DNA of 42,542 nucleotides from an uncultured Gilliamella sp. (GCA_945271295.1 CALYPG010000024.1:1-42542), one strand, 5' to 3'; positions 9,417 to 19,439 are shown, numbered from the stretch's first letter. A program made the numbers and translations. The notes: a model not told the origin generated them from the sequence alone.

Positions 9417-11303
9417 ATGATCAAAAAAATATTGGTTACCCTCTTTGTTTTAATTCTATTAATAACTATCTGTATCGTCTCATTGATCGTTTTTGTTGAT
9501 CCTAATAATTTTAGAGGATTTATTTCTGATACGGTCAAAGACAAAACCGGTTATGAGTTAACGATTGAAGGGGATTTACGTTGGCATATATGGCCACAAG
9601 TGAGCATACTAACTGATTCGGTTAAACTTTATGACACAGGTGCGGAAAAACCAATTTTACTCGCTGATAATATGCGACTTGATGTTGAGTTATTGCCTTT
9701 ATTTTCAAAAAAATTATCCGTCAAAAATGTCTTTGTTAAATCTGCGGTGATTAATTTCACTAACAACAGTAAAGGAAAAGTCAGTAAAAATAACGAAAAT
9801 AACACCACAAATACGACAAACAATCAAAATCCAAAACCAGATGAACAAAAAAAATCATCAGATTGGACTTTTACATTAAACAAATTTGAAGTTAGTGATA
9901 GTACTGTTGTACTACAACATAATGACGATCTAATTAATTTTAGAGACATTAATCTAGTAATTGAACAAGATGCGAATAAGAAAGTTACCATTGATTTGAA
10001 TGGGAATATTGATCGAAATCAACAAGATCTTTTTTACTCTGTAAAAGCTGATGTCGATTTAGCTCAGTTTCCGGCAAATACAAAAATTACAATAAACAAA
10101 TTTGATTATACCTATAAAGCACCGTCTATAGCTACAGGGAAACTACAAGGGACTATAAATGGAGTATTTGATTATCAGCAAAGTCCATCTATACTAAAAA
10201 GTAAAGATCTGACTTTTTCAGTTAATGATAATAATTTTTCAGGTATGATTAATGTCAACCTCGATAAAAAACCTTATGCCGATTTACAACTTAATTCAAA
10301 TAACATTGACTTGACTCCGTTTTTAAAACCAAAAGAAAAATCGAATGACAATGTCACTATTCAGCAAACTAAACCAGTGGTATCGAATGTTACCAATACA
10401 GCTAATGAACTTAGTTTTCTTAATAGTTTTAATGCTAACACTAAGTTAAACATCAAACAATTAACTGCCAACAAAATCGTATTAAACGACATTAACATTG
10501 ACATCGTTAACAACGATGGGATAGCAACATTTAATGACATGAGTTTCAACTTTGCCAAAGGACATATTGCAACAACAGGATCAGCCAATGGTAAGCAAAA
10601 AAATGCTCAAATTAAGTTGAACACTAAAATTACTAATATCGATTTAAATGATTTTTTTAGCAAAATAGAAGTTTCAAATGATTTAGAAGGGTTATTTAAT
10701 GCAACAGGAAATCTCGTCCTAAATAACTTGACAACATCTAAATTATTAGAAAATTTGCAGGGTAATATGGCTGTTACAGTAACAAATGCCAGATTAAACA
10801 ATATTAATATTCCCGATATCATTGAAAATGCTGCCAAACAATTTACCAAAGATATCGCGACAGCTGAAGATCGCAAAAAATATACTGAATTTCATAAAAT
10901 TGCGGCTAATGCCAATCTATCTAATGGCAATATGCAACTCACTTCATTAACCGCCAATTCCGAAACACTCGATGTGATTGATGGTTCAGGGCATGTTGGT
11001 ATGATTAAAAAGGACCTAGACGTCAACTTAAACATTAAAATGTTAGGTGGTTGGAATGGTAAAAGCGAAACTATTGCAAAACTTCAACAATTAACTATTC
11101 CACTACGTATTTATGGACAATTTACTAATCTTAGTTACCAAATTGACATGAATAAATTAGTCAAGGATTTATTTGATAATAAATTGCAACAAGGTTTAGA
11201 TAAACTACGAAATAAACTTGAACATCAAGATTCTAAAAATAATTCAAAATCTAAGTCTAAACAAAAAGCTATCGATATTTTAGGTGGACTGTTAGGTAAA
11301 TAG
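9417..11303 (+). CDS. asmA: AsmA-family envelope protein
   Basis: Large protein anchored by one N-terminal membrane helix (about 4-27), with the rest in the periplasm. The AsmA family belongs to the bridge-like lipid transfer group and is linked to outer-membrane phospholipid transport. Recognisable parts are the N-terminal AsmA domain (FRGFISDTVKDKTGYELTIEGDL shifted to about 35-57), an Asn-rich low-complexity linker (about 118-145) and the C-terminal AsmA-like region (NLQGNMAVTVTNARL; GGLLGK end). The length of 628 aa compares with 617 in E. coli. The ribosome site AAAGGA precedes the ATG, and a strong terminator follows. Confidence 0.9.
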   Translation: MIKKILVTLFVLILLITICIVSLIVFVDPNNFRGFISDTVKDKTGYELTIEGDLRWHIWPQVSILTDSVKLYDTGAEKPILLADNMRLDVELLPLFSKKLSVKNVFVKSAVINFTNNSKGKVSKNNENNTTNTTNNQNPKPDEQKKSSDWTFTLNKFEVSDSTVVLQHNDDLINFRDINLVIEQDANKKVTIDLNGNIDRNQQDLFYSVKADVDLAQFPANTKITINKFDYTYKAPSIATGKLQGTINGVFDYQQSPSILKSKDLTFSVNDNNFSGMINVNLDKKPYADLQLNSNNIDLTPFLKPKEKSNDNVTIQQTKPVVSNVTNTANELSFLNSFNANTKLNIKQLTANKIVLNDINIDIVNNDGIATFNDMSFNFAKGHIATTGSANGKQKNAQIKLNTKITNIDLNDFFSKIEVSNDLEGLFNATGNLVLNNLTTSKLLENLQGNMAVTVTNARLNNINIPDIIENAAKQFTKDIATAEDRKKYTEFHKIAANANLSNGNMQLTSLTANSETLDVIDGSGHVGMIKKDLDVNLNIKMLGGWNGKSETIAKLQQLTIPLRIYGQFTNLSYQIDMNKLVKDLFDNKLQQGLDKLRNKLEHQDSKNNSKSKSKQKAIDILGGLLGK

Positions 11304-11374
11304 GTAATTATTAATTAAAATTAATATACCTATATTAATCGGATATCAAAATTCGTTAACTTGTAAATGATTAT

Positions 11375-11403
11375 AAAAAAAGGTGAGTTTAACTCACCTT
11401 TTT
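11375..11403. terminator. Bidirectional terminator between asmA and hslU
   Basis: AAAAAGGTGAG and CTCACCTTTTT form an 11-bp stem with a TTTAA loop, flanked by A-runs on the left and T-runs on the right. It therefore serves both convergent genes. Confidence 0.85.
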
Positions 11404-11431
11404 ACTTTATTAATGTGGATGTTTGAAGGAA

Positions 11432-12760
11432 TTATAAAATAAATTTACTCAGATCCTCATCAGCTACCAGTTTATCTAAATGATCACCAACATATTTAGC
11501 ATCTATAGTAATAGTTTGTCCGTCAAGCTCACTGGCTTCAAATGACACTTCTTCCATTAACCGTTCTAATACTGTATGTAATCTACGAGCACCAATATTT
11601 TCATTTTGCTCATTAACCTGCCAAGCTGATTCGGCAATTTTACGTATACCATCTTGAGTAAAATCAATATTTACCCCTTCAGTTGCTAACAGTGCTTTAT
11701 ATTGAACTGTAAGTGAAGCATTTGGTTCAGTTAATATGCGCTCAAAATCTTCACTAGTTAATGCTTGTAACTCAACTCGAATTGGCAAACGCCCTTGAAG
11801 TTCAGGAATTAAATCTGATGGGCTTGCCGTTTGGAACGCACCAGAAGCAATAAATAGAATATGATCTGTTTTCACCGAACCATGTTTAGTTGATACAGTG
11901 CAACCTTCGACTAATGGTAATAGATCGCGCTGAACACCTTCTCTAGACACATCTGGTCCGGATGAGTTACCACGTTTACAAACTTTGTCTATTTCATCAA
12001 TAAAGACAATTCCATTTTGTTCAACCGCTTCAACTGCTTCACGTTTGAGATCATCAGGATTAACAAGTTTAGCTGCTTCTTCTTCAATCAATTGTTTCAA
12101 AGCATCTTTAATTTTCATTTTACGAGGCTTAGTTTTTTGGCCGCCAAGATTTTGAAACATAGATTGTAACTGGTTAGTCATCTCTTCCATGCCTGGAGGA
12201 GCCATAATTTCTACACCTATATTTATGCCAGCTATTTCAATTTCAATCTCTTTTTCATCAAGCTCGCCTTCGCGTAATTTTTTTCTAAATGCTTGTCTAG
12301 CGGTAGAGTCAGTGTTATTTTCAATTTGTCCCCAACCATCTTTTGCCGGTGGAACTAGTACATCTAATATGCGATCTTCAGCGAGTTCTTCAGCGCGATT
12401 ACGATTTTTTTCGATTGCTTCTTGTCGAATCATTTTTACGGCCGAATCAGTTAGATCGCGAATAATTGAATCAACTTCCTTACCTACATAACCTACCTCA
12501 GTAAATTTTGTTGCTTCTACTTTAATAAATGGTGCATGAGCTAATTTTGCTAAACGCCTTGCTATTTCTGTTTTACCAACACCTGTTGGACCAATCATGA
12601 GTATATTTTTCGGGGTAACTTCATGGCGCAAAGCTTCATCAAGTTGCATACGACGCCATCGATTACGTAATGCAATAGCAACAGAACGTTTCGCTTTATC
12701 TTGTCCAATAATATGTTGGTTTAGTTCGCTTACAATTTCGCGAGGAGTCATTTCAGACAT
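11432..12760 (-). CDS. hslU: HslU (ClpY) ATPase of the HslUV protease
   Basis: AAA+ unfoldase that forms hexamers and feeds substrates into the HslV peptidase in the cytoplasm. Walker A is GPTGVGKT at about 57-64, Walker B lies in [11 protein letters not shown] (about 250), the intermediate I-domain fills about 110-240 (acidic, Met-rich), and the sensor II region is [14 protein letters not shown]. The C-terminal LSKFIL is the tail that docks into HslV. The length of 442 aa is one shorter than E. coli. It lies 26 bases after hslV in the same operon. Confidence 0.96.
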   Translation of the reverse strand: MSEMTPREIVSELNQHIIGQDKAKRSVAIALRNRWRRMQLDEALRHEVTPKNILMIGPTGVGKTEIARRLAKLAHAPFIKVEATKFTEVGYVGKEVDSIIRDLTDSAVKMIRQEAIEKNRNRAEELAEDRILDVLVPPAKDGWGQIENNTDSTARQAFRKKLREGELDEKEIEIEIAGINIGVEIMAPPGMEEMTNQLQSMFQNLGGQKTKPRKMKIKDALKQLIEEEAAKLVNPDDLKREAVEAVEQNGIVFIDEIDKVCKRGNSSGPDVSREGVQRDLLPLVEGCTVSTKHGSVKTDHILFIASGAFQTASPSDLIPELQGRLPIRVELQALTSEDFERILTEPNASLTVQYKALLATEGVNIDFTQDGIRKIAESAWQVNEQNENIGARRLHTVLERLMEEVSFEASELDGQTITIDAKYVGDHLDKLVADEDLSKFIL

Positions 12761-12786
12761 AATTTATTTTCTCTTAATCGGATTAA

Positions 12787-13314
12787 TTAATAATTGAGTT
12801 CTTCGATTGTTTGGAAATTATTAGTATAAACACAAATATCACCAGCAATCGATAAAGATTTTTGCACAATATCATGTGCAGATAACGACGTATTATCAAG
12901 CAGAGCTCGAGCTGCGGCTTGTGCATATGGACCACCTGAACCAATAGCAATTAAATCATCTTCTGGTTGAATAACATCACCTGTACCAGTAATGATTAAT
13001 GATGCACTTTCATCTGCTACAGCAAGTAAGGCTTCTAATTTACGCAACATTCTGTCTGTTCGCCAATCTTTAGCAAGCTCTACTGCTGACTTAGTTAAAT
13101 GCCCTTGGTGCATTTCAAGTTTGCGTTCAAATAATTCAAAAAGGGTAAAAGCATCAGCAGTTCCACCGGCAAATCCTGCAATCACTTTATTATTGTATAA
13201 ACGGCGAACTTTACGCGCATTACCTTTCATAATAATACGTTCACCAAGGGTGACTTGACCATCACCGCCGATAACAACTTGCCCTTCACGACGAACACTA
13301 ACAATTGTTGTCAT
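12787..13314 (-). CDS. hslV: HslV (ClpQ) peptidase of the HslUV protease
   Basis: Proteasome-beta-like threonine peptidase. The N-terminus MTTIVSVRR gives the mature nucleophile Thr at position 2 after Met removal; GGDGQVTLG and the [10 protein letters not shown] segment with its active-site Gly are conserved. The length of 175 aa matches E. coli (176). A strong AAGGAG ribosome site sits 6 bases before the ATG. The promoter upstream resembles the heat-shock sigma-32 type, as known for hslVU in E. coli. Confidence 0.96.
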   Translation of the reverse strand: MTTIVSVRREGQVVIGGDGQVTLGERIIMKGNARKVRRLYNNKVIAGFAGGTADAFTLFELFERKLEMHQGHLTKSAVELAKDWRTDRMLRKLEALLAVADESASLIITGTGDVIQPEDDLIAIGSGGPYAQAAARALLDNTSLSAHDIVQKSLSIAGDICVYTNNFQTIEELNY

Positions 13315-13364
13315 ATTCTGCTCCTTCTCTTACTAAATAACTTTATTGGGAATGAATAGAGGTA

Positions 13365-13392
13365 ATATTGGGATGATTAACCTATTTTCAAC
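13365..13392 (-). promoter_or_regulatory. Sigma-32-like heat-shock promoter of hslVU
   Basis: On the minus strand GTTGAAA (13392-13386), a 13-base spacer and CCCAATAT (13372-13365) closely match the E. coli sigma-32 consensus CTTGAAA...CCCCATNT. A start near 13358 would give a leader of about 44 bases ending in the AAGGAG ribosome site. Confidence 0.65.
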
Positions 13393-13485
13393 ATATTTAT
13401 TCAAATATATTGAGGATTTTTTTTATTGTAAAGCCGTGTTAGGTTATTTTGATATTGTCGTTTCAAAAATGAGATAGACTAATTA

Positions 13486-14811
13486 TTAATTTGGTTGAAA
13501 TTCAATATTCATTATTTTAACTTCGTCATAAAAAGCACTTGATGGTTTAGGAATAATTGCCAATTTAGTAGCAGAAATAGCTTCCCGACATAAAGCCGGA
13601 TCGCCACCTTGAGCTACCACATCTAATAATAAGCCATCAGGAGCAATCTGAATTTTTAAATAGCAAACTTTACCACTATATAATTTATTTGGATTAATGA
13701 ATTTATTACTTATTGCGTTTTTTACCAAAGATTGATATTTGTTCAACTCTCCATCAGATACACCTTTCCGACTGGCGGTCTTGCCTGAAGAGTTAGGTTT
13801 GCTAGACGTTAATCCACCTAAAAGATCATTAATTACTTTATCATTTTTTGCACTCTCTGCCGCTTTTCTTTTGGCTGCTTTTTCTTTCGCGGCTTTTTCA
13901 GCGGCTTCTTTAGCCGCTTTTTCGGCTGCTTCTTTATCTATTGCAGTTTTTTCAGTGTCTTTTACTTCTGTTGTTTTTTCTTTCGCAACTCTATCTGCTG
14001 CTTCTTTGGCGGCTTTTTCTGCTTTTTCTATTGCCGCTTTTTCTCTCGCAGCTCTTTCTGCTGCTTGTTTAGCTTCTTTTTCTCTCGCCGCTTTTTCTCT
14101 CGCTTCTCTATCAGCCGCTTGTTTAGCTTCCTTTTCTATTGCCGCTTTTTCTTTTGCGGCTTTATCTGCAGCTTCTTTTTCTCTCGCGGCTTTTTCAGCG
14201 GCTTTTTCAGCGGCTTCTTTAGCCGCTTTTTCGGCTGCTTCTTTTTCTCTCTCCGCTTTTTCAGCGGCTTCTTTAGCCGCTTTTTCGGCTGCTTCTTTTT
14301 CTCTTGCTGCAATTTCAGCGGCTTCTTTAGCTGCTTTTTCGGCTGCTTCTTTTTCTCTTGCTGCAATTTCAGCGGCTTCTTTAGCCGCTTTTTCGGCTGC
14401 TTCTTTTTCTCTCTCCGCTTTTTCAGCGGCTTCTTTAGCTAGCTTTTCCTGCTCTTGTCTTTGTTGTTCAGCCAATTTTAAACGTTCTTTTTCTAATTCT
14501 TTGAGACGTTGCTGCTCTGCTAGCTGTTTTTCTTGCAATTGTTTAGTCTGTTTATCTAACTGCTGCTGTCTTTGCTGCTCTGCCTTCTGTTGACTCACTT
14601 TATTCTGTAATTGTCGCTGATATTGCTCTGTCATGACTGATGGGTCAACCATAATAGCATCAATAGATTGCCCATTTAAACTACCATAACTTGCATCATT
14701 ATTGTGCATTGCTTTATAACTCAAAATAGCAATTAACACTAAATGTAAAATAATAGATACAGTTATTGGCAGACTTAACTTTGAGTTTGACTTGTAAGAC
14801 ATTGCTGACAT
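13486..14811 (-). CDS. tolA: TolA, periplasm-spanning Tol-Pal subunit
   Basis: TolA links the TolQR motor to the outer membrane during cell constriction. Domain I has one membrane helix (about 16-33). Domain II (about 60-325) is a very long Ala/Lys/Glu-rich coiled coil with tandem 18-residue repeats. Domain III (about 345-441) is the globular end, with the two Cys typical of TolAIII (KVCYLKIQ and ALCREAI). The length of 441 aa compares with 421 in E. coli. The start is ATG at 14811, with Met4 as a close alternative. It ends the ybgC-tolQ-tolR-tolA run; tolB and pal do not follow. Confidence 0.95.
   Translation of the reverse strand: MSAMSYKSNSKLSLPITVSIILHLVLIAILSYKAMHNNDASYGSLNGQSIDAIMVDPSVMTEQYQRQLQNKVSQQKAEQQRQQQLDKQTKQLQEKQLAEQQRLKELEKERLKLAEQQRQEQEKLAKEAAEKAEREKEAAEKAAKEAAEIAAREKEAAEKAAKEAAEIAAREKEAAEKAAKEAAEKAEREKEAAEKAAKEAAEKAAEKAAREKEAADKAAKEKAAIEKEAKQAADREAREKAAREKEAKQAAERAAREKAAIEKAEKAAKEAADRVAKEKTTEVKDTEKTAIDKEAAEKAAKEAAEKAAKEKAAKRKAAESAKNDKVINDLLGGLTSSKPNSSGKTASRKGVSDGELNKYQSLVKNAISNKFINPNKLYSGKVCYLKIQIAPDGLLLDVVAQGGDPALCREAISATKLAIIPKPSSAFYDEVKIMNIEFQPN
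14196..14412 (-). repeat. Tandem 54-bp repeats in tolA
   Basis: About four tandem copies of an 18-codon unit (KEAAEKAAKEAAEIAARE and close variants) in TolA domain II. The DNA copies are nearly identical over long stretches, so copy number can change by recombination without shifting the frame, which would alter the length of the coiled coil. Confidence 0.8.
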
Positions 14812-14832
14812 TTTTAATATTTGTTATGGTAT

Positions 14833-15252
14833 TTAAATTGGTTGAGTCATTAATCCAACAGATTTAACACCTGCAGATTGTAATAAATTCAAGGCTTTGA
14901 TAATTTCTTCATAAGGAACATTTTTCGCTCCACCTACTAAAAAAACCGCTTTTTCATTAAGCGCTAATTGTTGTTTTACCTCAGCAACGATTTGTTCCTG
15001 TGGTAAATTAGCTTGACGATCTTGATCTATTATTAAAGCATATATTCCAATATCCGATACTTCAATAATAATTGGTTTATTTTCTGAAGGAGAAACAGTT
15101 TGTGATTCAGATGCTTCAGGTAAATCAACTTCAACACTTTGACTTATAATAGGTGCTGTCGCCATAAAAATAAGCACTAATACCAATAATACATCGAGTA
15201 AAGGTACGATATTGATTTCTGACTTAGTTGAATAACGTGAACGTCTACTCAT
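14833..15252 (-). CDS. tolR: TolR, Tol-Pal energising subunit
   Basis: ExbD/TolR-family inner-membrane protein that, with TolQ, uses the proton gradient to drive TolA. One membrane helix (about 17-38) contains the essential Asp in NIVPLLDVLLVLVLIFM. The periplasmic domain ends in GVKSVGLMTQPI, as in E. coli TolR. The length of 139 aa is normal (142 in E. coli). It lies 2 bases after the tolQ stop and 21 bases before the tolA ATG. Confidence 0.95.
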   Translation of the reverse strand: MSRRSRYSTKSEINIVPLLDVLLVLVLIFMATAPIISQSVEVDLPEASESQTVSPSENKPIIIEVSDIGIYALIIDQDRQANLPQEQIVAEVKQQLALNEKAVFLVGGAKNVPYEEIIKALNLLQSAGVKSVGLMTQPI

Positions 15253-15254
15253 AA

Positions 15255-15935
15255 TTACTTCCTAACTGCAACAGCTTGACGTTGTAAAATAGCAGAAAAT
15301 TCATCAATAAAATTAAGATAATTTTGTTCTATTCTGCTAACTTTCAATGATAAACGATTAAATGCCAGTACAGCCGGAATAGCTGCAAATAAACCAATAG
15401 CAGTAGCAATTAATGCTTCGGCAATCCCTGGTGCAACCATTTGTAATGTTGCTTGTTTTACCGCCCCAAGAGAAATGAACGCATGCATAATTCCCCAAAC
15501 AGTACCGAATAAACCAATATAAGGACTAATTGAACCAACTGTCCCCAAAAAAGGAATATGCAGTTCTAAGTTGTCAAGTTCACGATTCATTGCCAAACGC
15601 ATAGCACGAGATGCACCATCTAATGCAGCTTCTGACATATTGGGATTGATTTGATATAAGCGAGAAAACTCCTTAAAACCTGAATAAAAAATATGCTCTG
15701 TTCCACAAATTTGTTCTTTATTATATTTTGCTTTATCAAATAAAACATTTAAATCATCTGCTGCCCAAAAGCTATTATCAAATTGTTCAATTTGTTTTCT
15801 AGCTTGACTTAATAGTTTACTTCGTTGAAATATTATAGCCCACGACATTACAGAAAACGTAAGTAACAATAACATAACACCTTGCACTAAAAGACCTGCT
15901 TGTAAAAACAAATCAATAATATTCAGATTTTCCAC
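15255..15935 (-). CDS. tolQ: TolQ, Tol-Pal proton channel subunit
   Basis: MotA/TolQ/ExbB-family protein with three membrane segments (about 12-35, 130-165, 170-200). The strongly conserved [20 protein letters not shown] and [20 protein letters not shown] stretches identify it. Translation starts with GTG, directly after the ybgC stop (TAAGTG), and the N-terminus aligns with E. coli TolQ, which supports this start and suggests coupling to ybgC. The length of 226 aa is normal. Confidence 0.96.
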   Translation of the reverse strand: MENLNIIDLFLQAGLLVQGVMLLLLTFSVMSWAIIFQRSKLLSQARKQIEQFDNSFWAADDLNVLFDKAKYNKEQICGTEHIFYSGFKEFSRLYQINPNMSEAALDGASRAMRLAMNRELDNLELHIPFLGTVGSISPYIGLFGTVWGIMHAFISLGAVKQATLQMVAPGIAEALIATAIGLFAAIPAVLAFNRLSLKVSRIEQNYLNFIDEFSAILQRQAVAVRK

Positions 15936-16337
15936 TTATTTAAACTCCAAAACTAATAACTTCGGAAGCCCACACGGCTTCATTTTAGTAATATCTACAC
16001 ACGCAATAACCACATCAGCAGTGCTAATTAGCTGCTTATGTTGATTATAAATAGTCTGCTTAAAAATAATTGACGCTTTGCGTATTTGCTCAACTTTACT
16101 ACTAATAGTTAGCATATCATCTAACCGGGCTGGAAATAGGTAGCTAATATCCATCTTTTTAACCACAAAAGCAATACCTTCTTGTAATAACTTTTGCTGA
16201 TTAATATCAAGTTGTCTTAATATTTCTGTACGTGCTCGCTCAAAAAAAGCAAGATAGCGAGCGTGATATACCACACCGCCCGCATCAGTATCTTCATAGT
16301 AGACTCGTGCATTCCAATAGAATTCTTTCATATTCAA
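15936..16337 (-). CDS. ybgC: Acyl-CoA thioesterase of the Tol cluster
   Basis: Hotdog-fold thioesterase that acts on acyl-CoA or acyl-ACP and is linked to phospholipid synthesis in many Gram-negatives. The catalytic motif is VYYEDTDAGGVVYHARYL (about 12-29) with the key Asp. The length of 133 aa matches E. coli (134). It is the first gene of the ybgC-tolQRA run. A TATAAT on the minus strand at 16369-16364 is a likely -10 for its own promoter, separate from the cyd transcript. Confidence 0.93.
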   Translation of the reverse strand: MNMKEFYWNARVYYEDTDAGGVVYHARYLAFFERARTEILRQLDINQQKLLQEGIAFVVKKMDISYLFPARLDDMLTISSKVEQIRKASIIFKQTIYNQHKQLISTADVVIACVDITKMKPCGLPKLLVLEFK

Positions 16338-16456
16338 ATTTCATATCAATTAATTAGTGTGCCATTATATCTGAATATGAATTCAACTGCATTATGATAT
16401 AAAATCACTCAAATGAAATCAATTATCATTTACCATGATAAACAACTTAACTGAAA

Positions 16457-16477
16457 GAGGTGGCCTTTAACCACCTT
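16457..16477 (-). terminator. Hairpin after cydX
   Basis: AGGTGG and CCACCT (6 bp plus a wobble pair) with a 7-base loop, followed on the minus strand by TCTTTC. The T-run is weak, so it is a possible or partial terminator between cydABX and ybgC. Confidence 0.4.
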
Positions 16478-16489
16478 AAGATTCTATTT

Positions 16490-16600
16490 TTACTTTTTGC
16501 CAGATTCACTTTCATTATTTATATGTTCGAATCTAAGTCCAGTAATAACAGCAAGCATGCAAACAGCAATAATTCCTACAAACCATAAAACATAATACAT
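16490..16600 (-). CDS. cydX: Small subunit of cytochrome bd oxidase
   Basis: A 36-residue single-helix membrane protein (starts MYYVLWFVGIIA, then AVITGLRFEH) that packs against CydA and is needed for stable, active cytochrome bd. It lines up with E. coli CydX (37 aa), including the tryptophan in the helix and the VITxLxxEH motif. It starts 9 bases after the cydB stop. ybgE, which follows cydX in E. coli, is missing here. Confidence 0.9.
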   Translation of the reverse strand: MYYVLWFVGIIAVCMLAVITGLRFEHINNESESGKK

Positions 16601-16609
16601 AATTATTCC

Positions 16610-17746
16610 TTAATAAAGAGAATGTTTATTATTCTCGATATGATTTTTATCAAGTCTTCCAAACATTTTGATATAAGACCAAATAGTATATGAAAGAACT
16701 ATCGGCAAGAAGATCAAAACAACAATAAACATAATATTAAGTGTTAACTGACTCGATGAGGCGTCCCATATAGTCAAACTTGCATTAGGCATGATACTAG
16801 ATGGCATAATGAACGGGAATGTTGCAATACCATAAGTAAACAATACACACGCAATAGTTAAAATTGATAAAATAAATACTAGGGCATTTTTATTTAAACC
16901 AGAACAAATAATATTCAATACTGGAAATACCATCCCTAAAATAGGTACTATCCATAAAATAGGATAATTAATATAATTAGTTAGCCATGACGCATCTGTC
17001 GTTACTGTTTTACTCAAAGGATGTGAAGTTGCATTATAATCAATAACACTAGTTACTTCATAACCATGAATACCAAAAGTTACCCAAACACCGGCTAATA
17101 CAAAAGCAATCAACATAATTAGATTAGAAATTTGTGTAGCCTTTCTGGCTCTTAAATAAAGTTCACCTGATGTTTTCATTTGTAACCAAGCACCACCATG
17201 TGCAACAAATAACATTAAACTAACAACACCAACTAAAATTGCAAACGGGTTAAGTAAACCAAAAAAGTTACCCATATAAAAAACACGATAGGCATTATCG
17301 AACTTAAAGGGAACCCCTTGTAATAAATTACCAAAAGCAACACCAAATACAAGGGCGGGTACAAAGCTGCCAACAAAAATTCCACCATCCCATAAGCTAC
17401 GCCACTTAGAATTTTCAAGCTTACTACGATAGTCAAAACCAATAGGTCTAAAAAACAATGCACAAAGCACTAGAATCATTGCAATATAAAAGCCAGAAAA
17501 CGATGCAGCATATGCCATAGGCCAAGCCGCAAATATCCCTGCACCTGCCGTGATTAACCAAACTTGATTACCATCCCAATGAGGAGCAATAGCATTAATC
17601 ATAATACGTCGTTCAGTATCAGTTTTGCCAATAAATGGTAGTAAAATCCCCACCCCCATATCAAAGCCATCTGTGACAACAAAACCGATTAATACAACAC
17701 TAATCAGAATCCACCAGATAACACGTACAATTTCATAATCAATCAT
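16610..17746 (-). CDS. cydB: Cytochrome bd ubiquinol oxidase subunit II
   Basis: Inner-membrane subunit of the high-oxygen-affinity terminal oxidase. The typical start is IRVIWWILI-like with VVTDGFDMGVGILLPF, followed by APHWDGNQVWLITAGAG. Eight to nine membrane segments are visible. The length of 378 aa matches E. coli (379). It follows cydA by 20 bases in the cydABX operon. Confidence 0.96.
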   Translation of the reverse strand: MIDYEIVRVIWWILISVVLIGFVVTDGFDMGVGILLPFIGKTDTERRIMINAIAPHWDGNQVWLITAGAGIFAAWPMAYAASFSGFYIAMILVLCALFFRPIGFDYRSKLENSKWRSLWDGGIFVGSFVPALVFGVAFGNLLQGVPFKFDNAYRVFYMGNFFGLLNPFAILVGVVSLMLFVAHGGAWLQMKTSGELYLRARKATQISNLIMLIAFVLAGVWVTFGIHGYEVTSVIDYNATSHPLSKTVTTDASWLTNYINYPILWIVPILGMVFPVLNIICSGLNKNALVFILSILTIACVLFTYGIATFPFIMPSSIMPNASLTIWDASSSQLTLNIMFIVVLIFLPIVLSYTIWSYIKMFGRLDKNHIENNKHSLY

Positions 17747-17766
17747 TGTGTATACTCCCTAATGTC

Positions 17767-19338
17767 CTATTCTGTTATCGGTTGTGTTTTTTCATAATGA
17801 TAGTTGCCTGTACCTAATGAACTTGGTCCTAAACGAGCAAATTTGAACATTAAGAACATTTCTGCAACTAAAAATAGAGTATATAGTCCACAAATAAGCA
17901 CCATCGTAAATAATACTTCACCAGCCGTTAATGATGAATTGGCAATACCTGTTGGTAATATATCTTGAATAGCCCAAGGCTGGCGTCCATATTCAGCTAC
18001 AAACCAACCTGACTCACATGCCAGCCATGGAAAGGGTAAAAATAAAACTAACAAACGATATAACCAACGTTTTTCACCAATTTTATTTTTATAAGTAGCC
18101 CATAACGCAATACCCGTTCCAAGAATCATCAAACAACCCAAACCAACCATAACTCTAAACGCCCAGAATAATGGCCAAACCGCTGGAATCGAATCTTCTG
18201 TCGCCGCTTTGATGTGTTCTTCTGTAGCTTGAGGTATAGTGAGATTATCACGATCGGTAAAACGTTTAACCAAATAACCATAACCTAAATCCGCTTTATT
18301 TTTTTCAAAAGCTTCAATAATAGCTGGATCTTGATTTCCTTGTTGGATTTTGGCTAAATTGGCATAGGCTAAAATACCATTACGAATTCTTGCTTCATTA
18401 TTAGCCAAAATATCTTTTAGACCTTTTACTTGTGTATCAAAAGAGCGAGTTGTCATTATCCCCATAAGATAGGGAATCTCAATGGCGAATAGATTTTCTT
18501 TATTTGCTTGTGATGGAAATGCAATGACATTAAAAGATGCTGGAGCAGGTTGGGTTTCCCATTCTGCTTCAATAGCAGCAAGTTTCGTAGGTTGAACTGT
18601 TGTTAATTCGTGACCGGCCTCATCTCCCATAATTGCAACTACAATCGACATAATAAAACCGAACATAGCAGCCACGGCAAAAGATCGTTTAGCAAATGCA
18701 GTATCACGTTTTTTAAGTAAATAATATGAACTAATGCTTAAAACAAAAATCGCTCCAGTTAAATACCCAGCCGCCACGGTATGAACAAACTTATATTGAG
18801 CAACAGAATTTGTAATTAGATCAAAAAAACTCGCCATTTCCATGCGAGAATTAATCGGATTAAAATCCGAACCTACCGGAAATTGCATCCAACCATTAGC
18901 AACTAAAATCCAAAGAGCAGATAGATTTGAACCAAACGCAACACACCAAGTAACCATTAAATGCTTACCTCGGCTTAATCTCTCCCAACCAAAGAAAAAC
19001 AAACCGACCATTGTTGATTCTAAAAAAAATGCCATTAAGCCTTCTATAGCTAGTGGCGCTCCAAAAATATCACCCACGTAATGAGAATAATATGACCAGT
19101 TAGTACCAAACTGAAACTCCATGGTTAAACCTGTTGCAACCCCTACTGCAAAATTTATACCAAAGAGTTTGCCCCAGAATTTAGTCATATCTTTCCAGAC
19201 TTGTTTTCCACTAACAACATATACCGTTTCCATAATTGCTAACAAAAACGCTAAACCTAGCGTTAATGGTACAAAAATAAAATGATACATTGCGGTGAGT
19301 GCAAATTGAAGGCGTGAAAGTTCTACTATATCTAACAT
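17767..19338 (-). CDS. cydA: Cytochrome bd ubiquinol oxidase subunit I
   Basis: Haem-bearing subunit that oxidises ubiquinol and reduces oxygen. Ligands seen are His19 (TAMYHF), His186 ([10 protein letters not shown]) and the haem b558 Met in AFRVMVG (about 397). The long periplasmic Q-loop carries the quinol residues Lys252 and Glu257 ([11 protein letters not shown]), so this is the long-loop, E. coli-like form. The length of 523 aa is normal. The ribosome site GGGAG precedes the ATG. A predicted FNR-type site lies in the promoter, in keeping with expression under low oxygen. Confidence 0.97.
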   Translation of the reverse strand: MLDIVELSRLQFALTAMYHFIFVPLTLGLAFLLAIMETVYVVSGKQVWKDMTKFWGKLFGINFAVGVATGLTMEFQFGTNWSYYSHYVGDIFGAPLAIEGLMAFFLESTMVGLFFFGWERLSRGKHLMVTWCVAFGSNLSALWILVANGWMQFPVGSDFNPINSRMEMASFFDLITNSVAQYKFVHTVAAGYLTGAIFVLSISSYYLLKKRDTAFAKRSFAVAAMFGFIMSIVVAIMGDEAGHELTTVQPTKLAAIEAEWETQPAPASFNVIAFPSQANKENLFAIEIPYLMGIMTTRSFDTQVKGLKDILANNEARIRNGILAYANLAKIQQGNQDPAIIEAFEKNKADLGYGYLVKRFTDRDNLTIPQATEEHIKAATEDSIPAVWPLFWAFRVMVGLGCLMILGTGIALWATYKNKIGEKRWLYRLLVLFLPFPWLACESGWFVAEYGRQPWAIQDILPTGIANSSLTAGEVLFTMVLICGLYTLFLVAEMFLMFKFARLGPSSLGTGNYHYEKTQPITE

Positions 19339-19384
19339 ATTTGCTCCCTAATCCTTGAATGCCCACAAAATTTATAACGTTATT

Positions 19385-19434
19385 TTGCGACATTGTACAC
19401 CAATAATTTGAGAATAAAAATTGATATATGTCAA
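19385..19434 (-). promoter_or_regulatory. cydA promoter with FNR-like box
   Basis: On the minus strand TTGACATATATCAA (19434-19421) matches the FNR consensus TTGAT-N4-ATCAA at nine of ten positions. A -10 TACAAT lies at 19397-19392 with no good -35. The box centre is about 42 bases before the predicted start at about 19385, the spacing of a class II activator site. The box sits just after the sucD stop. Confidence 0.55.
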
Positions 19435-19439
19435 AAGCA

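Noticed and set aside
14136-14442. Repeated units that could suggest a CRISPR-like array
   Set aside because: Units are directly adjacent without unique spacers and encode the in-frame coiled coil of TolA.
13739-14593. Long plus-strand ORF of 284 codons
   Set aside because: It is the antisense of the Ala/Lys/Glu repeats of tolA; the Ser/Phe/Ala-rich product is a compositional shadow.
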